A stretch of DNA of 64,000 bases from Pseudomonas psychrophila (GTDB lineage: Bacteria; Pseudomonadota; Gammaproteobacteria; Pseudomonadales; Pseudomonadaceae). Positions 35,340 through 45,745 of this stretch are shown one piece after another; the first letter of the stretch is position 1; every line of letters starts with the position of its first letter. The notes under the pieces are model-generated. The model did not search any database. It worked only from the letters and a program-made list of their open reading frames with translations, and was not told the DNA's origin. A program made the position numbers and the translations under genes. The stretch is taken from the NCBI RefSeq assembly GCF_001043005.1, contig NZ_JYKZ01000004.1, forward strand, positions 124,001 through 188,000, given 5' to 3'.

Positions 35340-35413
35340 GCTTCGTTGTGGGACGTATAATACTGATTTCTAACGAGAATTCAACACCTTGTTCGAAATA
35401 AATTCGAAATAAT

Positions 35414-36106
35414 TCAAAAATAACGGGTTGGGTCACTAATTCCGGCGGCTGCGAAGCCTTCAGCACGCAAGCGGCAGCTGTCGCACTTGCCACACGCACG
35501 GCCTTGGGCGTCCGCTTGGTAGCAAGAAACTGTCAACGCGTAGTCCACACCCAGCTTTGTACCTGCCTGGACGATTTGAGCCTTGCTCATATTTTGCAAA
35601 GGCGCCTGAATTCGAAAACCCTGGCCCTCTACCCCGGCCTTTGTCGCCAGGTTTGCCATGACTTCAAATGCTTCAACAAACTCCGGACGGCAATCCGGGT
35701 AGCCCGAGTAATCAACAGCATTGACGCCGATAAAGATATCGCGCGCTTGAAGCACTTCAGCCCAGCCCAACGCCAAAGACAGGAACACGGTGTTACGTGC
35801 GGGGACGTAGGTGACCGGGATGCCTTCACTCGGAGCTTCTGGCACGTCAATTGATGAGTCGGTCAGTGCCGAGCCGCCAATGCCGTCCAGGTTCAGGCCA
35901 ATGACTTTATGCTCGACTGCACCCAGATCCCGTGCAACACGGGCCGCAGCATCGAGCTCGGCACGGTGACGCTGACCGTAATCAAAGCTCATGGTGTAGC
36001 AGCTATAGCCTTCAGCACGAGCCATAGCCACGACAGTTGCTGAGTCGAGGCCGCCGGACAGCAAAATCACGGCTCTTTTTTCAGTGACAACAGTTTGTTC
36101 GGTCAT
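35414..36106 (-). CDS. queC: 7-cyano-7-deazaguanine synthase
   Basis: 230 residues from [16 protein letters not shown]. QueC converts 7-carboxy-7-deazaguanine and ammonia to preQ0 with ATP for queuosine. The PP-loop is [20 protein letters not shown], and the zinc-binding cysteines are in [20 protein letters not shown]. It starts 1 base after the queE stop, so the pair is an operon. The longer open frame upstream overlaps queE and is not used. Confidence 0.96.
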   Translation of the reverse strand: MTEQTVVTEKRAVILLSGGLDSATVVAMARAEGYSCYTMSFDYGQRHRAELDAAARVARDLGAVEHKVIGLNLDGIGGSALTDSSIDVPEAPSEGIPVTYVPARNTVFLSLALGWAEVLQARDIFIGVNAVDYSGYPDCRPEFVEAFEVMANLATKAGVEGQGFRIQAPLQNMSKAQIVQAGTKLGVDYALTVSCYQADAQGRACGKCDSCRLRAEGFAAAGISDPTRYF

Positions 36107-36107
36107 T

Positions 36108-36755
36108 TCAGCGCCCCGGCTCGTCATTCCACAGATATTTGTGCAGTTGCATTTGTAAACGTACTGGCAAGTTGTCCGCCACGATCCAGTCAGCCAGATC
36201 ACGGGCCGGCAAGTCATGGTGACTCGGCGAAAACAGCACTTCGCCCGCCCGTCGCTCCAAACCATACTCAATCAACTTGGATACCGCCCAGTCGTAGTCC
36301 TCCCGCGAACAGATCACGAACTTGACCTGATCATTGGGCGTCAACAAGGCGATGTTTTCGTAGAGGTTGCGATGGGACTCTTTGGAGCCCGGCGTTTTCA
36401 AGTCAAGAACACGGCTCACGCGCGGATCGACTGCCGAGATGTCCAGCGCACCGCTGGTCTCGATAGAAACTTCATAGCCCGCATCGCAAAGCTGCTTGAG
36501 CAGAGAAATGGCATTGGGCTGGGCCAGCGGTTCGCCACCTGTCACGCATACATAACGCGGACGAAAGTCGGCAACTTGCTGAAGGATATCGTCCAGAGGG
36601 CGCACGGTTCCGCCGCTGAAGGCATAGGCGCTGTCACAGTAACCGCAGCGCAAAGGGCAACCGGTCAGGCGTACAAAAACGGTGGGCAGGCCAGCCGTTC
36701 GCGTTTCACCCTGCAACGAGTAAAAAACTTCGGTAATTCTCAATGTGTCTTGCAT
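36108..36755 (-). CDS. queE: 7-carboxy-7-deazaguanine synthase
   Basis: 215 residues from [20 protein letters not shown] three codons upstream is an alternative. Radical-SAM enzyme that contracts 6-carboxytetrahydropterin to 7-carboxy-7-deazaguanine. The cluster motif is [17 protein letters not shown] (CxxxCxxC), and the SAM-binding region is [17 protein letters not shown]. It is the gene before queC. It lies downstream of ybgF/cpoB but beyond a terminator, so it needs its own promoter in 36756-36869. Confidence 0.95.
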   Translation of the reverse strand: MQDTLRITEVFYSLQGETRTAGLPTVFVRLTGCPLRCGYCDSAYAFSGGTVRPLDDILQQVADFRPRYVCVTGGEPLAQPNAISLLKQLCDAGYEVSIETSGALDISAVDPRVSRVLDLKTPGSKESHRNLYENIALLTPNDQVKFVICSREDYDWAVSKLIEYGLERRAGEVLFSPSHHDLPARDLADWIVADNLPVRLQMQLHKYLWNDEPGR

Positions 36756-36869
36756 ATTCGCCACGGGCGTAACAGCTAAACAGGCTGTCCGCCTCCGTCA
36801 GGCACTCCAAAGAATCTGCTTATGCAGGATTAAGAGGAGCGTATTTCATAAAAGGGCGTGGATTCTAAC

Positions 36870-36897
36870 GAAAAAACCCGCGATAGGCGCGGGTTTC
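36870..36897 (-). terminator. Terminator of the tol-pal operon
   Basis: On the minus strand AAACCCGCG, loop CCTAT region, CGCGGGTTT followed by TTTTTTCG. It lies 20 bases after the ybgF/cpoB stop and separates the tol-pal operon from queE-queC. Confidence 0.88.
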
Positions 36898-36918
36898 TCG
36901 ATTAAAGCCGGTTATTGC

Positions 36919-37737
36919 TTACATGCGCTGCAAATCGCGCTGAGCCAGCTGAGCAGCCGACGTGCCCGGATACTGGGCTACAACCTGCTGCAAGATGCCT
37001 TTGACCTTGTCTGTATGACCCAGGCGGCGCTCTACATCAGCAAGCTTATAGAGTGAGTCCGGTACTTTTGCATGCTTGGGATACAGCTGACTGACTTTGG
37101 CAAATGCTTGGCCAGCGGCCTGCAAATCGCCTTTGGCCAGATTCACTTCACCCAGCCAGTATTGGGCATTGCCCGCATATTGGCTGTTTGGGTATTTGCG
37201 CAGAAAGGCTGTAAATGCCTGACTGGCCTTGTCGAAATCCTTAGCCTTGATCAAATCGAAAGCAGCATCGTAATAGAGCTTTTCTTTCGCCGGATCAGCC
37301 GGTTCCGAGCTGGCAGCAGCCTGAGTTGCAGGCGCTGCTGTATTACCGGTGGCATTAGCACCACTGGCAGAAGAATTATCAGGTGTGGCAGCAGGAGCAA
37401 TGCCAGCACCAATACGCCGATCAAGTTCCTGGTATCGCTCCAGGCTTTCTTGTTTCATGCGCGAGACATCATTTTGCAGAACTTCAATCACACCCTGTTG
37501 GCGTGCAATCTGTTCCTGCATTTGTTGCAGCTGGTTGAACAGCTCGCCCTGTGCCGAGACAGGGGCCGAAACCCCTCCCCCGGCATAGGCGCCGCTCGCA
37601 CCATAACCCGGTGATGGATAACTCCCCCCGCTATTGTTATAGCCAGAGTTGTCATCGACCACAGGAACCGCAGCCCATGCCGCTAGCGGCATGAGGCTGA
37701 GAGTCAGAATAGTTACAGCACGGCGGCACGTTCGCAT
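36919..37737 (-). CDS. cpoB: Tol-Pal cell division coordinator CpoB (YbgF)
   Basis: 272 residues. A signal peptide (MRTCRRAVTILTLSLMPLAAWA) is followed by a Gly/Tyr/Ser-rich linker, a coiled coil around residues 65-110 (ELFNQLQQMQEQIARQQGVI) and a Thr/Ala linker. TPR units follow from about 150 (YDAAFDLIKAKDFDKASQAF, then YAGNAQYWLGEVNLAKGDLQ). Periplasmic partner of TolA and PBP1B. Last gene of the Tol-Pal operon, 6 nt after pal. Confidence 0.94.
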   Translation of the reverse strand: MRTCRRAVTILTLSLMPLAAWAAVPVVDDNSGYNNSGGSYPSPGYGASGAYAGGGVSAPVSAQGELFNQLQQMQEQIARQQGVIEVLQNDVSRMKQESLERYQELDRRIGAGIAPAATPDNSSASGANATGNTAAPATQAAASSEPADPAKEKLYYDAAFDLIKAKDFDKASQAFTAFLRKYPNSQYAGNAQYWLGEVNLAKGDLQAAGQAFAKVSQLYPKHAKVPDSLYKLADVERRLGHTDKVKGILQQVVAQYPGTSAAQLAQRDLQRM

Positions 37738-37743
37738 GACGAA

Positions 37744-38244
37744 TTACTTACGCAGTTCGACGCGACGGTTTTGAGCCCACGACTGTTCGTCGTTGCCAGT
37801 AGCGATTGGACGCTCTTTACCGTAGGACACCAGCTCCAGCTGTGCTGGAGAAACGCCTTGCAGTACCAGGTAGCGTTGAACGGCTTTCGCACGACGCTCG
37901 CCCAGTGCCATGTTGTACTCACGAGTACCACGGGCGTCAGTGTTACCTTCCAGAACAACGCGAGCGCCGTTAGCTTTCAGGTCTTTAGCGTGAACATCCA
38001 GAGCGCGCATTGCTTCTGGTTTCAGGTCCGAAGAATCGTATTCGAAGTAGAAAACAGTGATAGCGCGCAGAGCAGCTTCTTCGCTCAGGGAACCATCAAC
38101 AGCGCCTGTGTTTGCGCCGTAACCAGCGTTTGGATCAACAGCAGCGCCTTCACCGGCATTGTCGCCGCCTTTGGACGAGCAACCTACAGCTACAGCCATG
38201 GCCAGTGCCAGCGCAGCAAATTTACCAAACTTCAGCATTTCCAT
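37744..38244 (-). CDS. pal: Peptidoglycan-associated lipoprotein Pal (OprL)
   Basis: 166 residues from [16 protein letters not shown]. The lipobox AVAVGC puts the acylated Cys near residue 22. The OmpA-like domain runs from about 60 to the end: [55 protein letters not shown]. Asp and Arg of the peptidoglycan site are present. A His usual in VLEGHTD is Asn here. Outer-membrane anchor of the Tol-Pal complex. Confidence 0.96.
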   Translation of the reverse strand: MEMLKFGKFAALALAMAVAVGCSSKGGDNAGEGAAVDPNAGYGANTGAVDGSLSEEAALRAITVFYFEYDSSDLKPEAMRALDVHAKDLKANGARVVLEGNTDARGTREYNMALGERRAKAVQRYLVLQGVSPAQLELVSYGKERPIATGNDEQSWAQNRRVELRK

Positions 38245-38295
38245 CGTAAAACTCCTAATGAACCCCAAATGTTATGTGAAACGTACAGCACCACG

Positions 38296-39597
38296 TCAGT
38301 TCAGGTAAGGGGACCAGGAAGGTTCTCTGACTTCGCCTTGAGCGGTAGGAAGAGGGAGCCTTACGCGTCCATTGATAGACACGAGCATCAAGACTCCCCG
38401 GCCCTGCTGGCGGGTGGCGTAGATTACCATGGTGCCGTTGGGTGCAACAGTAGCAGACTCATCAAGGTTGGTATCTGTGAGGATTTTCACGCTTCCACGC
38501 TGCAAATCTTGCGCCGCAACACGGAAATTGGTGAAACCGTCCTGACGATGGATCATTACCAGGGTCTTTTCATCAGCCGAAAGCTTAGGACTGGCGTTGT
38601 AGTTCCCGATAAACGTCACGCGCTCTGCGTTACCGCTGCCTACATTGGTTTTGTAAATCTGCGGTTTGCCACCACGGTCAGAGGTGAAGTAGATGGTAGA
38701 ACCATCTTTACCCCAGAACGGTTCTGTATCAATGGCTGGGTTATTGGTGACGCGAGTCAACCCACGGGAAGCCAGATCCATCACGTAGATCTCGGCGTTA
38801 CCGTCCTTGGACAGTACGAACGCCAGCTTGGAGCCATCTGGCGACCATGCAGGCGCACCGTTCAAACCTTCAAAGTTGGTGATTTGCTCACGACGACCGG
38901 TATCAATGTTCTGAACAAAGATACGAGGACGCTTCTGTTCAAACGATACATAAGCGATGCGCTTGCCATCGGGTGCAAAACGCGGCGACAGGATCGGCTC
39001 ACGCGACTGCAGCAATGTAACGGCACGGGCACCATCGTAGTCCGAACGCTGCAAGGTGTAGCGGGTGTTGGTTGCACTTGCACGCTCTGCCGTTACATAA
39101 AGCAGACGGGTTGAGAACGCACCTTTAATACCCGTCAGTTTTTCAAACGACTGATCGGAGATGTAATGCGCCATGTCCCGCAACTGCTCGGCGGTCCCCG
39201 ACACGCTGCCAGTCAATACTGGCTGCTCGGTAGCAACGTTGAACAAGGCATATTGCACCTGCAAGCGACCGCCTGCTGGCACGATATTACCGACCATTAC
39301 GTACTGGGCACCCAGGGCTTTCCAGTCGCGAAAAATGACTTCACTGGCCTGAGTCGGCAAGCCGATCATGTTCTGCTTTGGAATCGGTGCGTAATACCCC
39401 GAGTTACGCAGGTCGTTACCGATGATTTCAGCCATGTCATCCGGCAACACGGTGCCGCCTTGCCAGCCGAAAGGTACTACCGCAATAGGCGTCGCCCGGT
39501 CACTACCACTGGTGACCAGAATGTTCTTTTCATCTGCTACAGCCATCCCTGCCAGGCAGCAGACGACGACCAGCAGTCCTCGAAAAAGTTTAATCAC
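38296..39597 (-). CDS. tolB: Tol-Pal system periplasmic protein TolB
   Basis: 433 residues with a signal peptide ([14 protein letters not shown]). The N-terminal alpha/beta domain (about 25-165) is followed by a six-bladed beta propeller with repeated PxWSPDG-type blades ([40 protein letters not shown]). It binds Pal and TolA. Its ATG overlaps the tolA stop by 4 bases. Confidence 0.97.
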   Translation of the reverse strand: MIKLFRGLLVVVCCLAGMAVADEKNILVTSGSDRATPIAVVPFGWQGGTVLPDDMAEIIGNDLRNSGYYAPIPKQNMIGLPTQASEVIFRDWKALGAQYVMVGNIVPAGGRLQVQYALFNVATEQPVLTGSVSGTAEQLRDMAHYISDQSFEKLTGIKGAFSTRLLYVTAERASATNTRYTLQRSDYDGARAVTLLQSREPILSPRFAPDGKRIAYVSFEQKRPRIFVQNIDTGRREQITNFEGLNGAPAWSPDGSKLAFVLSKDGNAEIYVMDLASRGLTRVTNNPAIDTEPFWGKDGSTIYFTSDRGGKPQIYKTNVGSGNAERVTFIGNYNASPKLSADEKTLVMIHRQDGFTNFRVAAQDLQRGSVKILTDTNLDESATVAPNGTMVIYATRQQGRGVLMLVSINGRVRLPLPTAQGEVREPSWSPYLN

Positions 39598-40688
39598 AAG
39601 GCTAGATCCTCAGGTGTGAATGTCATCTTGAATGATCGATAAGGATTAAAATCGCTGGGCTTCATACCCTGCATTTCCGTTAAACGACCAATGTTCTTGA
39701 CCGCTGCCACAGCCGAGCTGTCGAACGGACCGTCACCGCTGGACTTGGCAACCGTCACAGACGTCACCGTGCCATCTGGCAACATGCCAATTTGCAGCAC
39801 CACTGTCATGTTCTTGCGCGCCGACGGCGGACGAGCCCACCCTTCTGCTGCACGAGCACGAATCAGGTCATCAAAACTGCCGGCGACCTCATCACCTTGC
39901 TCATCTGCCAGAGCTTGCTGGCGTTGCGGCGTATCGGAAAGCAAATCAGCCAAGGCTTGCGCCTTTTTCTCTTCGGTCGATTTACGTGCTGCTTCTACGG
40001 CCTTTTTCTTGGCTGCATCAGCAGCGGCCTTTTTCTTGGCATCTTCGGCGGTTTTCTTCTTCGCCTCGTCTGCTACGGCCTTTTTCTTGGCGTCTTCAGC
40101 TGCTTTTTTCTTCGCATCTTCAGCCGCTTTTTTCTTGGCGTCTTCAGCGGCCTTTTTCTTGGCCTCTTCTTCCGCGGCCTTCTTGGCCTCTTCCTCGGAT
40201 TTTTTCTTGGCTATGTCAGCCAATTTTTTCTCTTCGGCTTTTTTAGCTTCCGTCGCCTTTTTAGCATCGTCGGCTTTCTTGGCGTCATCAGCCTTCTTGG
40301 CCTCGTCTGCCTTTTTGGCTTCGCTTGCTTTGGCTTCGTCAGCTTTCTTGGCGTCAGCAGCCTTTTCGGCAGCTTCTTCCTTCTTTTGTTCCGCGGCTTT
40401 CACAGCCTCCTGCTCAACCTTCTTCTGTTCCATCTGTTCGACTTCGGTCTGACGCGCGGCAGATTTCTTCGCCTCACCCGCAATCTTTTGATTGGTTTGA
40501 GTAGTTGCCTGACTTTTTGACTTCAGTTGATACAAGGTCGCCTGGACAATCGGTTTCGAAGGCGGCAAATCCGGGGTCATGGCAAAACTTACGAACAGCA
40601 TGCCAAAAATCAGAACGTGCAGCCCTATCGCCCAGACTGCAGGCCAAAAATAATTTTCAGAGGCGGACGGCTCCCGCTGTTCGCGCAT
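39594..40688 (-). CDS. tolA: Tol-Pal inner-membrane protein TolA
   Basis: 364 residues. One N-terminal TM ([19 protein letters not shown]) is followed by a long Lys/Ala-rich helical domain (about 65-255) built of imperfect repeats such as [19 protein letters not shown], which also appear as DNA repeats around 40030-40170. The C-terminal globular domain III follows ([20 protein letters not shown]). It spans the periplasm and contacts TolB, Pal and CpoB. Overlaps tolR and tolB ends. Confidence 0.96.
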   Translation of the reverse strand: MREQREPSASENYFWPAVWAIGLHVLIFGMLFVSFAMTPDLPPSKPIVQATLYQLKSKSQATTQTNQKIAGEAKKSAARQTEVEQMEQKKVEQEAVKAAEQKKEEAAEKAADAKKADEAKASEAKKADEAKKADDAKKADDAKKATEAKKAEEKKLADIAKKKSEEEAKKAAEEEAKKKAAEDAKKKAAEDAKKKAAEDAKKKAVADEAKKKTAEDAKKKAAADAAKKKAVEAARKSTEEKKAQALADLLSDTPQRQQALADEQGDEVAGSFDDLIRARAAEGWARPPSARKNMTVVLQIGMLPDGTVTSVTVAKSSGDGPFDSSAVAAVKNIGRLTEMQGMKPSDFNPYRSFKMTFTPEDLAL

Positions 40689-41149
40689 CAGGGAGCCTCG
40701 GTTATCAAGCCAACGTTACCGACCCCGGCCTTCTGAAGACCACCCATGGCACCCATTACCGCGCCGTAATCAACGGTTTTGTCACCACGGATAAAGACCT
40801 GGGTGTGTTTGCCGCCTTCATTGCCTGCACGAATGATTTTAGTCACGGCGTCAGTCATTTGAGGCAAGGTCATTGCCTTGTCCATCTGCTTCTCGGTATC
40901 AACTTCACTGCCAAGATTCCAGAAATAGGTCTTGTCAGCCTTGATCGAAATAGTCAGAACCTGAGTGTTGTTGTCTTGCGGCAAGGCCTCGCTGGAGACC
41001 TTGGGCAAATCAACCTTCACACCCTGATTGAGCATCGGAGCGGTCACCATGAAGATAACCAGCAGCACCAGCATCACATCGATGTAAGGCACCACGTTCA
41101 TCTCGGCAACCGGCTTGCGCTTCTTGCGAGCTCGAGCGATTAAAGCCAT
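40688..41149 (-). CDS. tolR: Tol-Pal proton channel subunit TolR
   Basis: 153 residues of the ExbD/TolR family. A single TM (VVPYIDVMLVLLVIFMVTAP) carries the essential Asp for proton flow, and a periplasmic domain ends in IRGDKTVDYGAVMGAMGGLQ. It stands 14 bases after tolQ and its stop overlaps the tolA start (TGATG). Confidence 0.97.
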   Translation of the reverse strand: MALIARARKKRKPVAEMNVVPYIDVMLVLLVIFMVTAPMLNQGVKVDLPKVSSEALPQDNNTQVLTISIKADKTYFWNLGSEVDTEKQMDKAMTLPQMTDAVTKIIRAGNEGGKHTQVFIRGDKTVDYGAVMGAMGGLQKAGVGNVGLITEAP

Positions 41150-41163
41150 TGGAAATTACCTGC

Positions 41164-41859
41164 TTATTCTTCGCTGGTGTGCACTTTGCGGTGCAGGATC
41201 GCCTGGAATTCGTCGGCGAAGGTGTAGTAGCGGCTGATCAGGGTTTCACTGCGAGCTGCAAAACGGTTGTAAGCGATAACCGCCGGGATAGCAGCGAACA
41301 AGCCAATAGCCGTTGCAATCAGTGCTTCAGCAATACCGGGCGCTACGGTCGCCAGCGTTGCTTGCTGGGCAGTTGCCAGGCCACGGAAGGAGTTCATGAT
41401 GCCCCACACCGTACCAAACAGACCGATATACGGGCTAACAGAACCCACGGTCGCCAGGAACGGCAGGCCTTGCTCCAGCTTTTCTTCTTCACGGGAAATG
41501 GCTACACGCATGGCACGCGCCACACCTTCCATTACCGCTTCAGGATCGACACCCGGCTGCTGACGCAGACGCGAGAACTCCTTGAAACCGGCACGGAAAA
41601 TTTGTTCAACACCGGAGTCCGGATCAGGATTGCTGCCCGCCTGACGATACAGCTTCGACAAGTCGATACCTGACCAGAAGCGCTCTTCAAAGCTTTCAAG
41701 GGCACGTCGACCGGCGCGCAGCATTGTGCTGCGCTGAAAAATCATGACCCACGAGGTAACCGATGCGGCCAGCAGGGTCAACATTACCAACTGCACAACA
41801 ATGCTGGCATTGCTGACCAAGCTCCACATGGAGGAATGGTCGACGACGTTAGCTTCCAC
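41164..41859 (-). CDS. tolQ: Tol-Pal proton channel subunit TolQ
   Basis: 231 residues, MotA/TolQ/ExbB family, three TMs ([60 protein letters not shown]). Forms the inner-membrane stator with TolR that powers TolA. Overlaps ybgC by 11 bases. Confidence 0.97.
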   Translation of the reverse strand: MEANVVDHSSMWSLVSNASIVVQLVMLTLLAASVTSWVMIFQRSTMLRAGRRALESFEERFWSGIDLSKLYRQAGSNPDPDSGVEQIFRAGFKEFSRLRQQPGVDPEAVMEGVARAMRVAISREEEKLEQGLPFLATVGSVSPYIGLFGTVWGIMNSFRGLATAQQATLATVAPGIAEALIATAIGLFAAIPAVIAYNRFAARSETLISRYYTFADEFQAILHRKVHTSEE

Positions 41860-42316
41860 GCTTTATCTCCTGCTCTAAATGTTTACCCGCGCCGCTCACG
41901 TCGGCAAAGGCCGTACGTAAAGCTTCGGGAATGGCCCGGGGTTTGAAACTATCGGCGCGCACACAGGCCACCAAAAATTGCCCTTCACAGAGCAACGTTG
42001 CATCTGCAGCCCGCCAGACCTGCTGCTTGAAACGCAGGCTGGCACGGTTGAGCTCTATTACTTGCGCACTTACCAACAGTTCGTCGTCCAGTCGCGCCGG
42101 TGCGTGGTAACGCGCCTCGCTGGAATGCACGACAAATAACAGGTTCTCCCCCACAAGCTCGGATTGGGCAAAGCCCATCTCCCGCAGCCTTTCGGTTCGA
42201 GCCCGCTCCATAAACTTTAGATAATTTACGTAATACACGACGCCACCCGCATCGGTGTCCTCGTAATAAACGCGACAGCGATGTGCGAACGGCTCTAGCC
42301 TGTTTTGCGCGCGCAT
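41849..42316 (-). CDS. ybgC: Tol-Pal-associated acyl-CoA thioesterase YbgC
   Basis: 155 residues, hotdog fold of the 4-hydroxybenzoyl-CoA thioesterase type. The catalytic motif is [20 protein letters not shown], with the Asp in DTDAGG. It is the first gene of the tol-pal operon as in most gamma-proteobacteria. ruvB ends 137 bases upstream, and no clear terminator lies between. Confidence 0.95.
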   Translation of the reverse strand: MRAQNRLEPFAHRCRVYYEDTDAGGVVYYVNYLKFMERARTERLREMGFAQSELVGENLLFVVHSSEARYHAPARLDDELLVSAQVIELNRASLRFKQQVWRAADATLLCEGQFLVACVRADSFKPRAIPEALRTAFADVSGAGKHLEQEIKRGS

Positions 42317-42453
42317 ACTCTAGTGCTTACTCCTCAGGTTGCCAATCCGCCTAACAACTGTTTTTTACGCTTCAGGGGCTTTATGGCCCAAGATTTTCAA
42401 CGCCAGCCCTTAAGACAGCAAAAACCTTAAAAAAATCGGCCGCTAATGGCTTA

Positions 42454-43512
42454 TTAATCGTCCAGGGCATTCAAAAATTCGTCTACCACAGGCATATCAC
42501 CCAAACGGGACGGAATGTTCAAACCGAAGTGCAGATACGCATGACGCGTCACAACACGCCCACGCGGTGTGCGCATGATGTAACCCTGCTGAATCAGGTA
42601 TGGCTCCAGCACGTCTTCAATGGTGTGCCGCTCTTCGCTAATCGCTGCGGCCAAGCTGTCCACACCCACCGGCCCACCATCGAACTTCTCGATCATGGTC
42701 AGCAGTAAACGCCGGTCTTGATGATCGAAACCATGTTCATCAACGTCCAACAGGTTCAATGCCAGGTCTGCCACCGGTTTGGTGATATGCCCTTTGGCCC
42801 GTACTTCGGCAAAATCTCGCACACGACGCAACAAGCGATTGGCTATCCGCGGCGTACCACGAGCCCGCCGGGCAATTTCGTATGCCCCCTCAGGATCGAG
42901 TGGCAGACCAAAAATACCTGCGGAGCGACTGACGATCGTCGCCAGGTCGTCAGTACTATAGAACTCCAGTCGCTGAACAATCCCGAAACGATCGCGCAAA
43001 GGGTTGGTCAGCATCCCGGCGCGGGTCGTCGCACCCACCAGAGTAAAAGGCGGCAGGTCGAGCTTGATGGAGCGCGCAGCTGGCCCTTCGCCAATCATGA
43101 TATCGAGCTGAAAGTCTTCCATTGCCGGGTAGAGCACTTCCTCGACGATGGGTGACAGACGATGGATTTCATCAATAAACAGCACGTCATGGGGCTCAAG
43201 ATTGGTCAACAAAGCAGCCAAGTCACCCGGACGCTCCAAGACGGGACCTGAGGTGCTTTTAATGGACACCCCCATTTCCTGGGCAATGATGTTCGCCAAC
43301 GTGGTTTTACCCAGCCCGGGCGGACCAAAGATCAACGTGTGATCCAACGACTCCGAACGCCCGCGCGCCGCCTGGATAAACAGCTCCATCTGCTCACGCA
43401 CGGTTGGCTGACCAATATAGTCGGCCAGGCTCAGGGGACGAATCGCCCGGTCCTGAACCTCTTCGCGGTCTCGCCCGCCCGAGGCCGTTATCAAACGATC
43501 AGCTTCAATCAC
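42454..43512 (-). CDS. ruvB: Holliday junction branch migration ATPase RuvB
   Basis: 352 residues. AAA+ motor that drives branch migration with RuvA. Walker A is [17 protein letters not shown], Walker B is [12 protein letters not shown], sensor 1 is [20 protein letters not shown], and the C-terminal winged helix includes [15 protein letters not shown]. Its ATG directly abuts the ruvA stop. Confidence 0.98.
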   Translation of the reverse strand: MIEADRLITASGGRDREEVQDRAIRPLSLADYIGQPTVREQMELFIQAARGRSESLDHTLIFGPPGLGKTTLANIIAQEMGVSIKSTSGPVLERPGDLAALLTNLEPHDVLFIDEIHRLSPIVEEVLYPAMEDFQLDIMIGEGPAARSIKLDLPPFTLVGATTRAGMLTNPLRDRFGIVQRLEFYSTDDLATIVSRSAGIFGLPLDPEGAYEIARRARGTPRIANRLLRRVRDFAEVRAKGHITKPVADLALNLLDVDEHGFDHQDRRLLLTMIEKFDGGPVGVDSLAAAISEERHTIEDVLEPYLIQQGYIMRTPRGRVVTRHAYLHFGLNIPSRLGDMPVVDEFLNALDD

Positions 43513-44121
43513 TTAAATCATCCCCTTCAGGGCGCGACGAATCATATCTTCACTGCTCAACGTTTTATCCTTGATTGCCGAAACGGCCTTGCTCGCTTCC
43601 TGGGGCTTGTAGCCCAGGGAAATCAAGGCACTGACCGCATCACTTTCAGCACTGGCCACCTGCACCGGGGCATCAGGCTGATTGGGGACCAGTGCAAACA
43701 TACTTGGCACCTGCTCCCACGCCTTGAAGCGATCTTTCAACTCAACCAGCAGTCGCTCGGCTGTCTTTTTCCCGACACCCGGAACCTTGGTTAAGGCCGA
43801 GGTATCCTGAGCCTGCACACACCTAACAAGCTCATCGACCTCAAGGCTGGACATTAGAGCCAAGGCCAGCTTGGGACCAACACCGTTGAGGCGGATCAGC
43901 TCACGAAAGAAATCGCGCTCGCGCTTGCCTATGAAACCATAGAGCAACTGGGCGTCTTCGCGAACTACCAGGTGAGTATGCAGAGTCAGAGGCTCGCCTA
44001 TGGACGGCAGCCGATAGAGCGTAGTCATGGGAACTTCCAGCTCGTAACCCAGGCCATTTACATCAAGAATCAGGTGCGGCGGCTGTTTTTCAGCCAGAGT
44101 GCCGCGCAAGCGTCCAATCAC
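43513..44121 (-). CDS. ruvA: Holliday junction DNA-binding protein RuvA
   Basis: 202 residues. The OB-fold N-terminus is [20 protein letters not shown], two HhH motifs follow ([17 protein letters not shown] and [20 protein letters not shown]), and domain III, which contacts RuvB, is at the C-terminus ([20 protein letters not shown]). Adjacent to ruvB without a gap. Confidence 0.98.
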   Translation of the reverse strand: MIGRLRGTLAEKQPPHLILDVNGLGYELEVPMTTLYRLPSIGEPLTLHTHLVVREDAQLLYGFIGKRERDFFRELIRLNGVGPKLALALMSSLEVDELVRCVQAQDTSALTKVPGVGKKTAERLLVELKDRFKAWEQVPSMFALVPNQPDAPVQVASAESDAVSALISLGYKPQEASKAVSAIKDKTLSSEDMIRRALKGMI

Positions 44122-44232
44122 GTTTCAGATCCTTTTCTCTGGCCAGATCAATGGCTGACAAGTAGAACGGCAAAGCCGCATCATTAAAGATGACACCCTG
44201 CCAACAAGCAAAATCAGGTTACAAATCACATC

Positions 44233-44757
44233 TCAGAGCCGCAAACGGCCACCACGGCTACGCGCCGCACCCAAACCATGGGGCAGCAGGCTGGAGCGAG
44301 TGTGGGCATGACACAAGGCAATTGCCAGCGCATCCGACGCATCGATTTGCGGCTTGCTGGTCAGCTTGAGCAGGTGCATGACCATCATCATCACTTGCTC
44401 CTTGTTGGCACCACCGGTGCCGGCTACGGCTTGCTTGACCTGGGTTGCCGAATACTCTGCGATCTCCAGGTTTTCCTCGGCGCCGGCAACAATCGCCGCG
44501 CCCCTGGCCTGGCCCAGCTTGAGTGCCGAATCGGCATTGCGCGCCATGAACACCTTTTCGATGCCCATGGTAACGGGACCATACGTCTGAATAACTTCGC
44601 GCACCCCACGATAGACGATCAACAACCGCTCATGCAGCTCGCCGCTACCCGTGCGAATACACCCTGAAGCCACGTACACACAGCCACGCCCAGTGTCTCG
44701 CACTACGCCATAACCGGTGATTCGCGAACCAGGATCGATACCAAGAATAAGAGTCAT
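44233..44757 (-). CDS. ruvC: Holliday junction resolvase RuvC
   Basis: 174 residues. The catalytic carboxylates are Asp7 ([13 protein letters not shown]), Glu near 66 ([13 protein letters not shown]) and the C-terminal [14 protein letters not shown] pair. Cuts Holliday junctions made by RuvAB. It stands 111 bases before ruvA, in the usual ruvC-ruvA-ruvB order. Confidence 0.98.
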   Translation of the reverse strand: MTLILGIDPGSRITGYGVVRDTGRGCVYVASGCIRTGSGELHERLLIVYRGVREVIQTYGPVTMGIEKVFMARNADSALKLGQARGAAIVAGAEENLEIAEYSATQVKQAVAGTGGANKEQVMMMVMHLLKLTSKPQIDASDALAIALCHAHTRSSLLPHGLGAARSRGGRLRL

Positions 44758-44818
44758 AACGCCTACAGCTTATGAAGTGACGCCTACCGGCCTATGCCCG
44801 GACAGCTTAAAGGCAGAA

Positions 44819-44865
44819 GCCGGAGGTGCCCAGCGCCGCTATCGTCGCGACGGTGCACCTCCGGC
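44819..44865 (-). terminator. Large hairpin between yebC and ruvC
   Basis: GCCGGAGGTGC and GCACCTCCGGC form a perfect 11-bp stem around a 25-nt loop that can itself fold (CGCCGC...CGACG). No T run follows, so it may act as a processing or attenuation structure in the yebC-ruvC transcript rather than a full stop. Confidence 0.55.
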
Positions 44866-44889
44866 CTCTTGACTGACGCAACCCGTGGA

Positions 44890-45636
44890 TCAGGCCAACT
44901 GCTCCAGGACAGCGTCAGGAATTTCAGCGTTGGAATACACGTTCTGCACGTCATCCAGGTCTTCAAGCATATCGATCAGTTTGAGCACCTTTTCAGCGCC
45001 CTCCAGGTCCAGCTCGGCACTGGTGGTGGGCAACATCACGATTTCTGCGTCAGTCGGAGCGAAGCCTGCGGCTTCCAGAGCGTTGCGAACCGCGTAAAAG
45101 CTCGAGAACGACGTAAACACGTCAATGGAACCGTCTTCGTTGGTGACTACGTCGTCGGCATCAGCCTCCATCGCAGCTTCCATCAAGGCATCTTCATCAA
45201 CGCCAGCCACATAGGAGATCTGACCCTTGCGCTCAAACAGGTACGCAACTGAACCGTCAGTACCAAGGTTCCCGCCGCACTTGCTGAACGCATGCCTCAC
45301 AGCGGCTGCGGTGCGATTACGGTTGTCGGTCATGCACTCGACCATCACGGCAACGCCGCCAGGACCGTAACCTTCATAGCTCAGCTCGACCATATCGTCG
45401 GTATCAGCTGCACCAGCACCACGGGCAACCGCACGATCAATGATGTCGCGGCTCATGTTAGCGCCAAGTGCCTTGTCCAACGCCAGACGCAGGCGCGGGT
45501 TGGAGCCCGGATCACCACCGCCCTGACGGGCAGCAACGGTCAGCTCACGTATCCACTTGGTGAAAATCTTGCCTTTTTTGGCATCCTGACGCTCTTTGCG
45601 GTGCTTGATGTTCGCCCACTTAGAATGACCTGCCAT
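44890..45636 (-). CDS. yebC: YebC/PmpR family regulatory protein
   Basis: 248 residues starting [20 protein letters not shown], the invariant YebC/TACO1 N-terminus. Later stretches [20 protein letters not shown] and [15 protein letters not shown] confirm it. Members are annotated as DNA-binding regulators (PmpR in P. aeruginosa represses quorum sensing), and YebC relatives also help ribosomes through proline stretches. Lies between aspS and ruvC, as is common in pseudomonads. Confidence 0.95.
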   Translation of the reverse strand: MAGHSKWANIKHRKERQDAKKGKIFTKWIRELTVAARQGGGDPGSNPRLRLALDKALGANMSRDIIDRAVARGAGAADTDDMVELSYEGYGPGGVAVMVECMTDNRNRTAAAVRHAFSKCGGNLGTDGSVAYLFERKGQISYVAGVDEDALMEAAMEADADDVVTNEDGSIDVFTSFSSFYAVRNALEAAGFAPTDAEIVMLPTTSAELDLEGAEKVLKLIDMLEDLDDVQNVYSNAEIPDAVLEQLA

Positions 45637-45708
45637 AACGCACTCCGAATCCTTTATGAAACATTGCCCGGCCTTGACCCGGCAATAAAAATTCTCGACC
45701 CAAATAAC

Positions 45709-45734
45709 AAAGGCGCATCCGGAGATGCGCCTTT
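45709..45734 (-). terminator. Hairpin after aspS
   Basis: AAAGGCGCATC, loop CGGA, GATGCGCCTTT: a perfect 11-bp stem 12 bases past the aspS stop. A short T-rich stretch (GTTATTT) follows on the minus strand. Probable terminator or partial terminator before yebC. Confidence 0.72.
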
Positions 45735-45745
45735 GAGGGCCAGTT

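Noticed and set aside
37771..39114. Plus-strand frame opposite pal and tolB
   Set aside because: It spans two genes and their spacer on the other strand, and its translation resembles no protein.
39970..40330. Short tandem DNA repeats that could suggest a CRISPR or minisatellite
   Set aside because: They encode the Lys/Ala-rich helical domain of TolA in frame. Repeat units vary and have no spacers.
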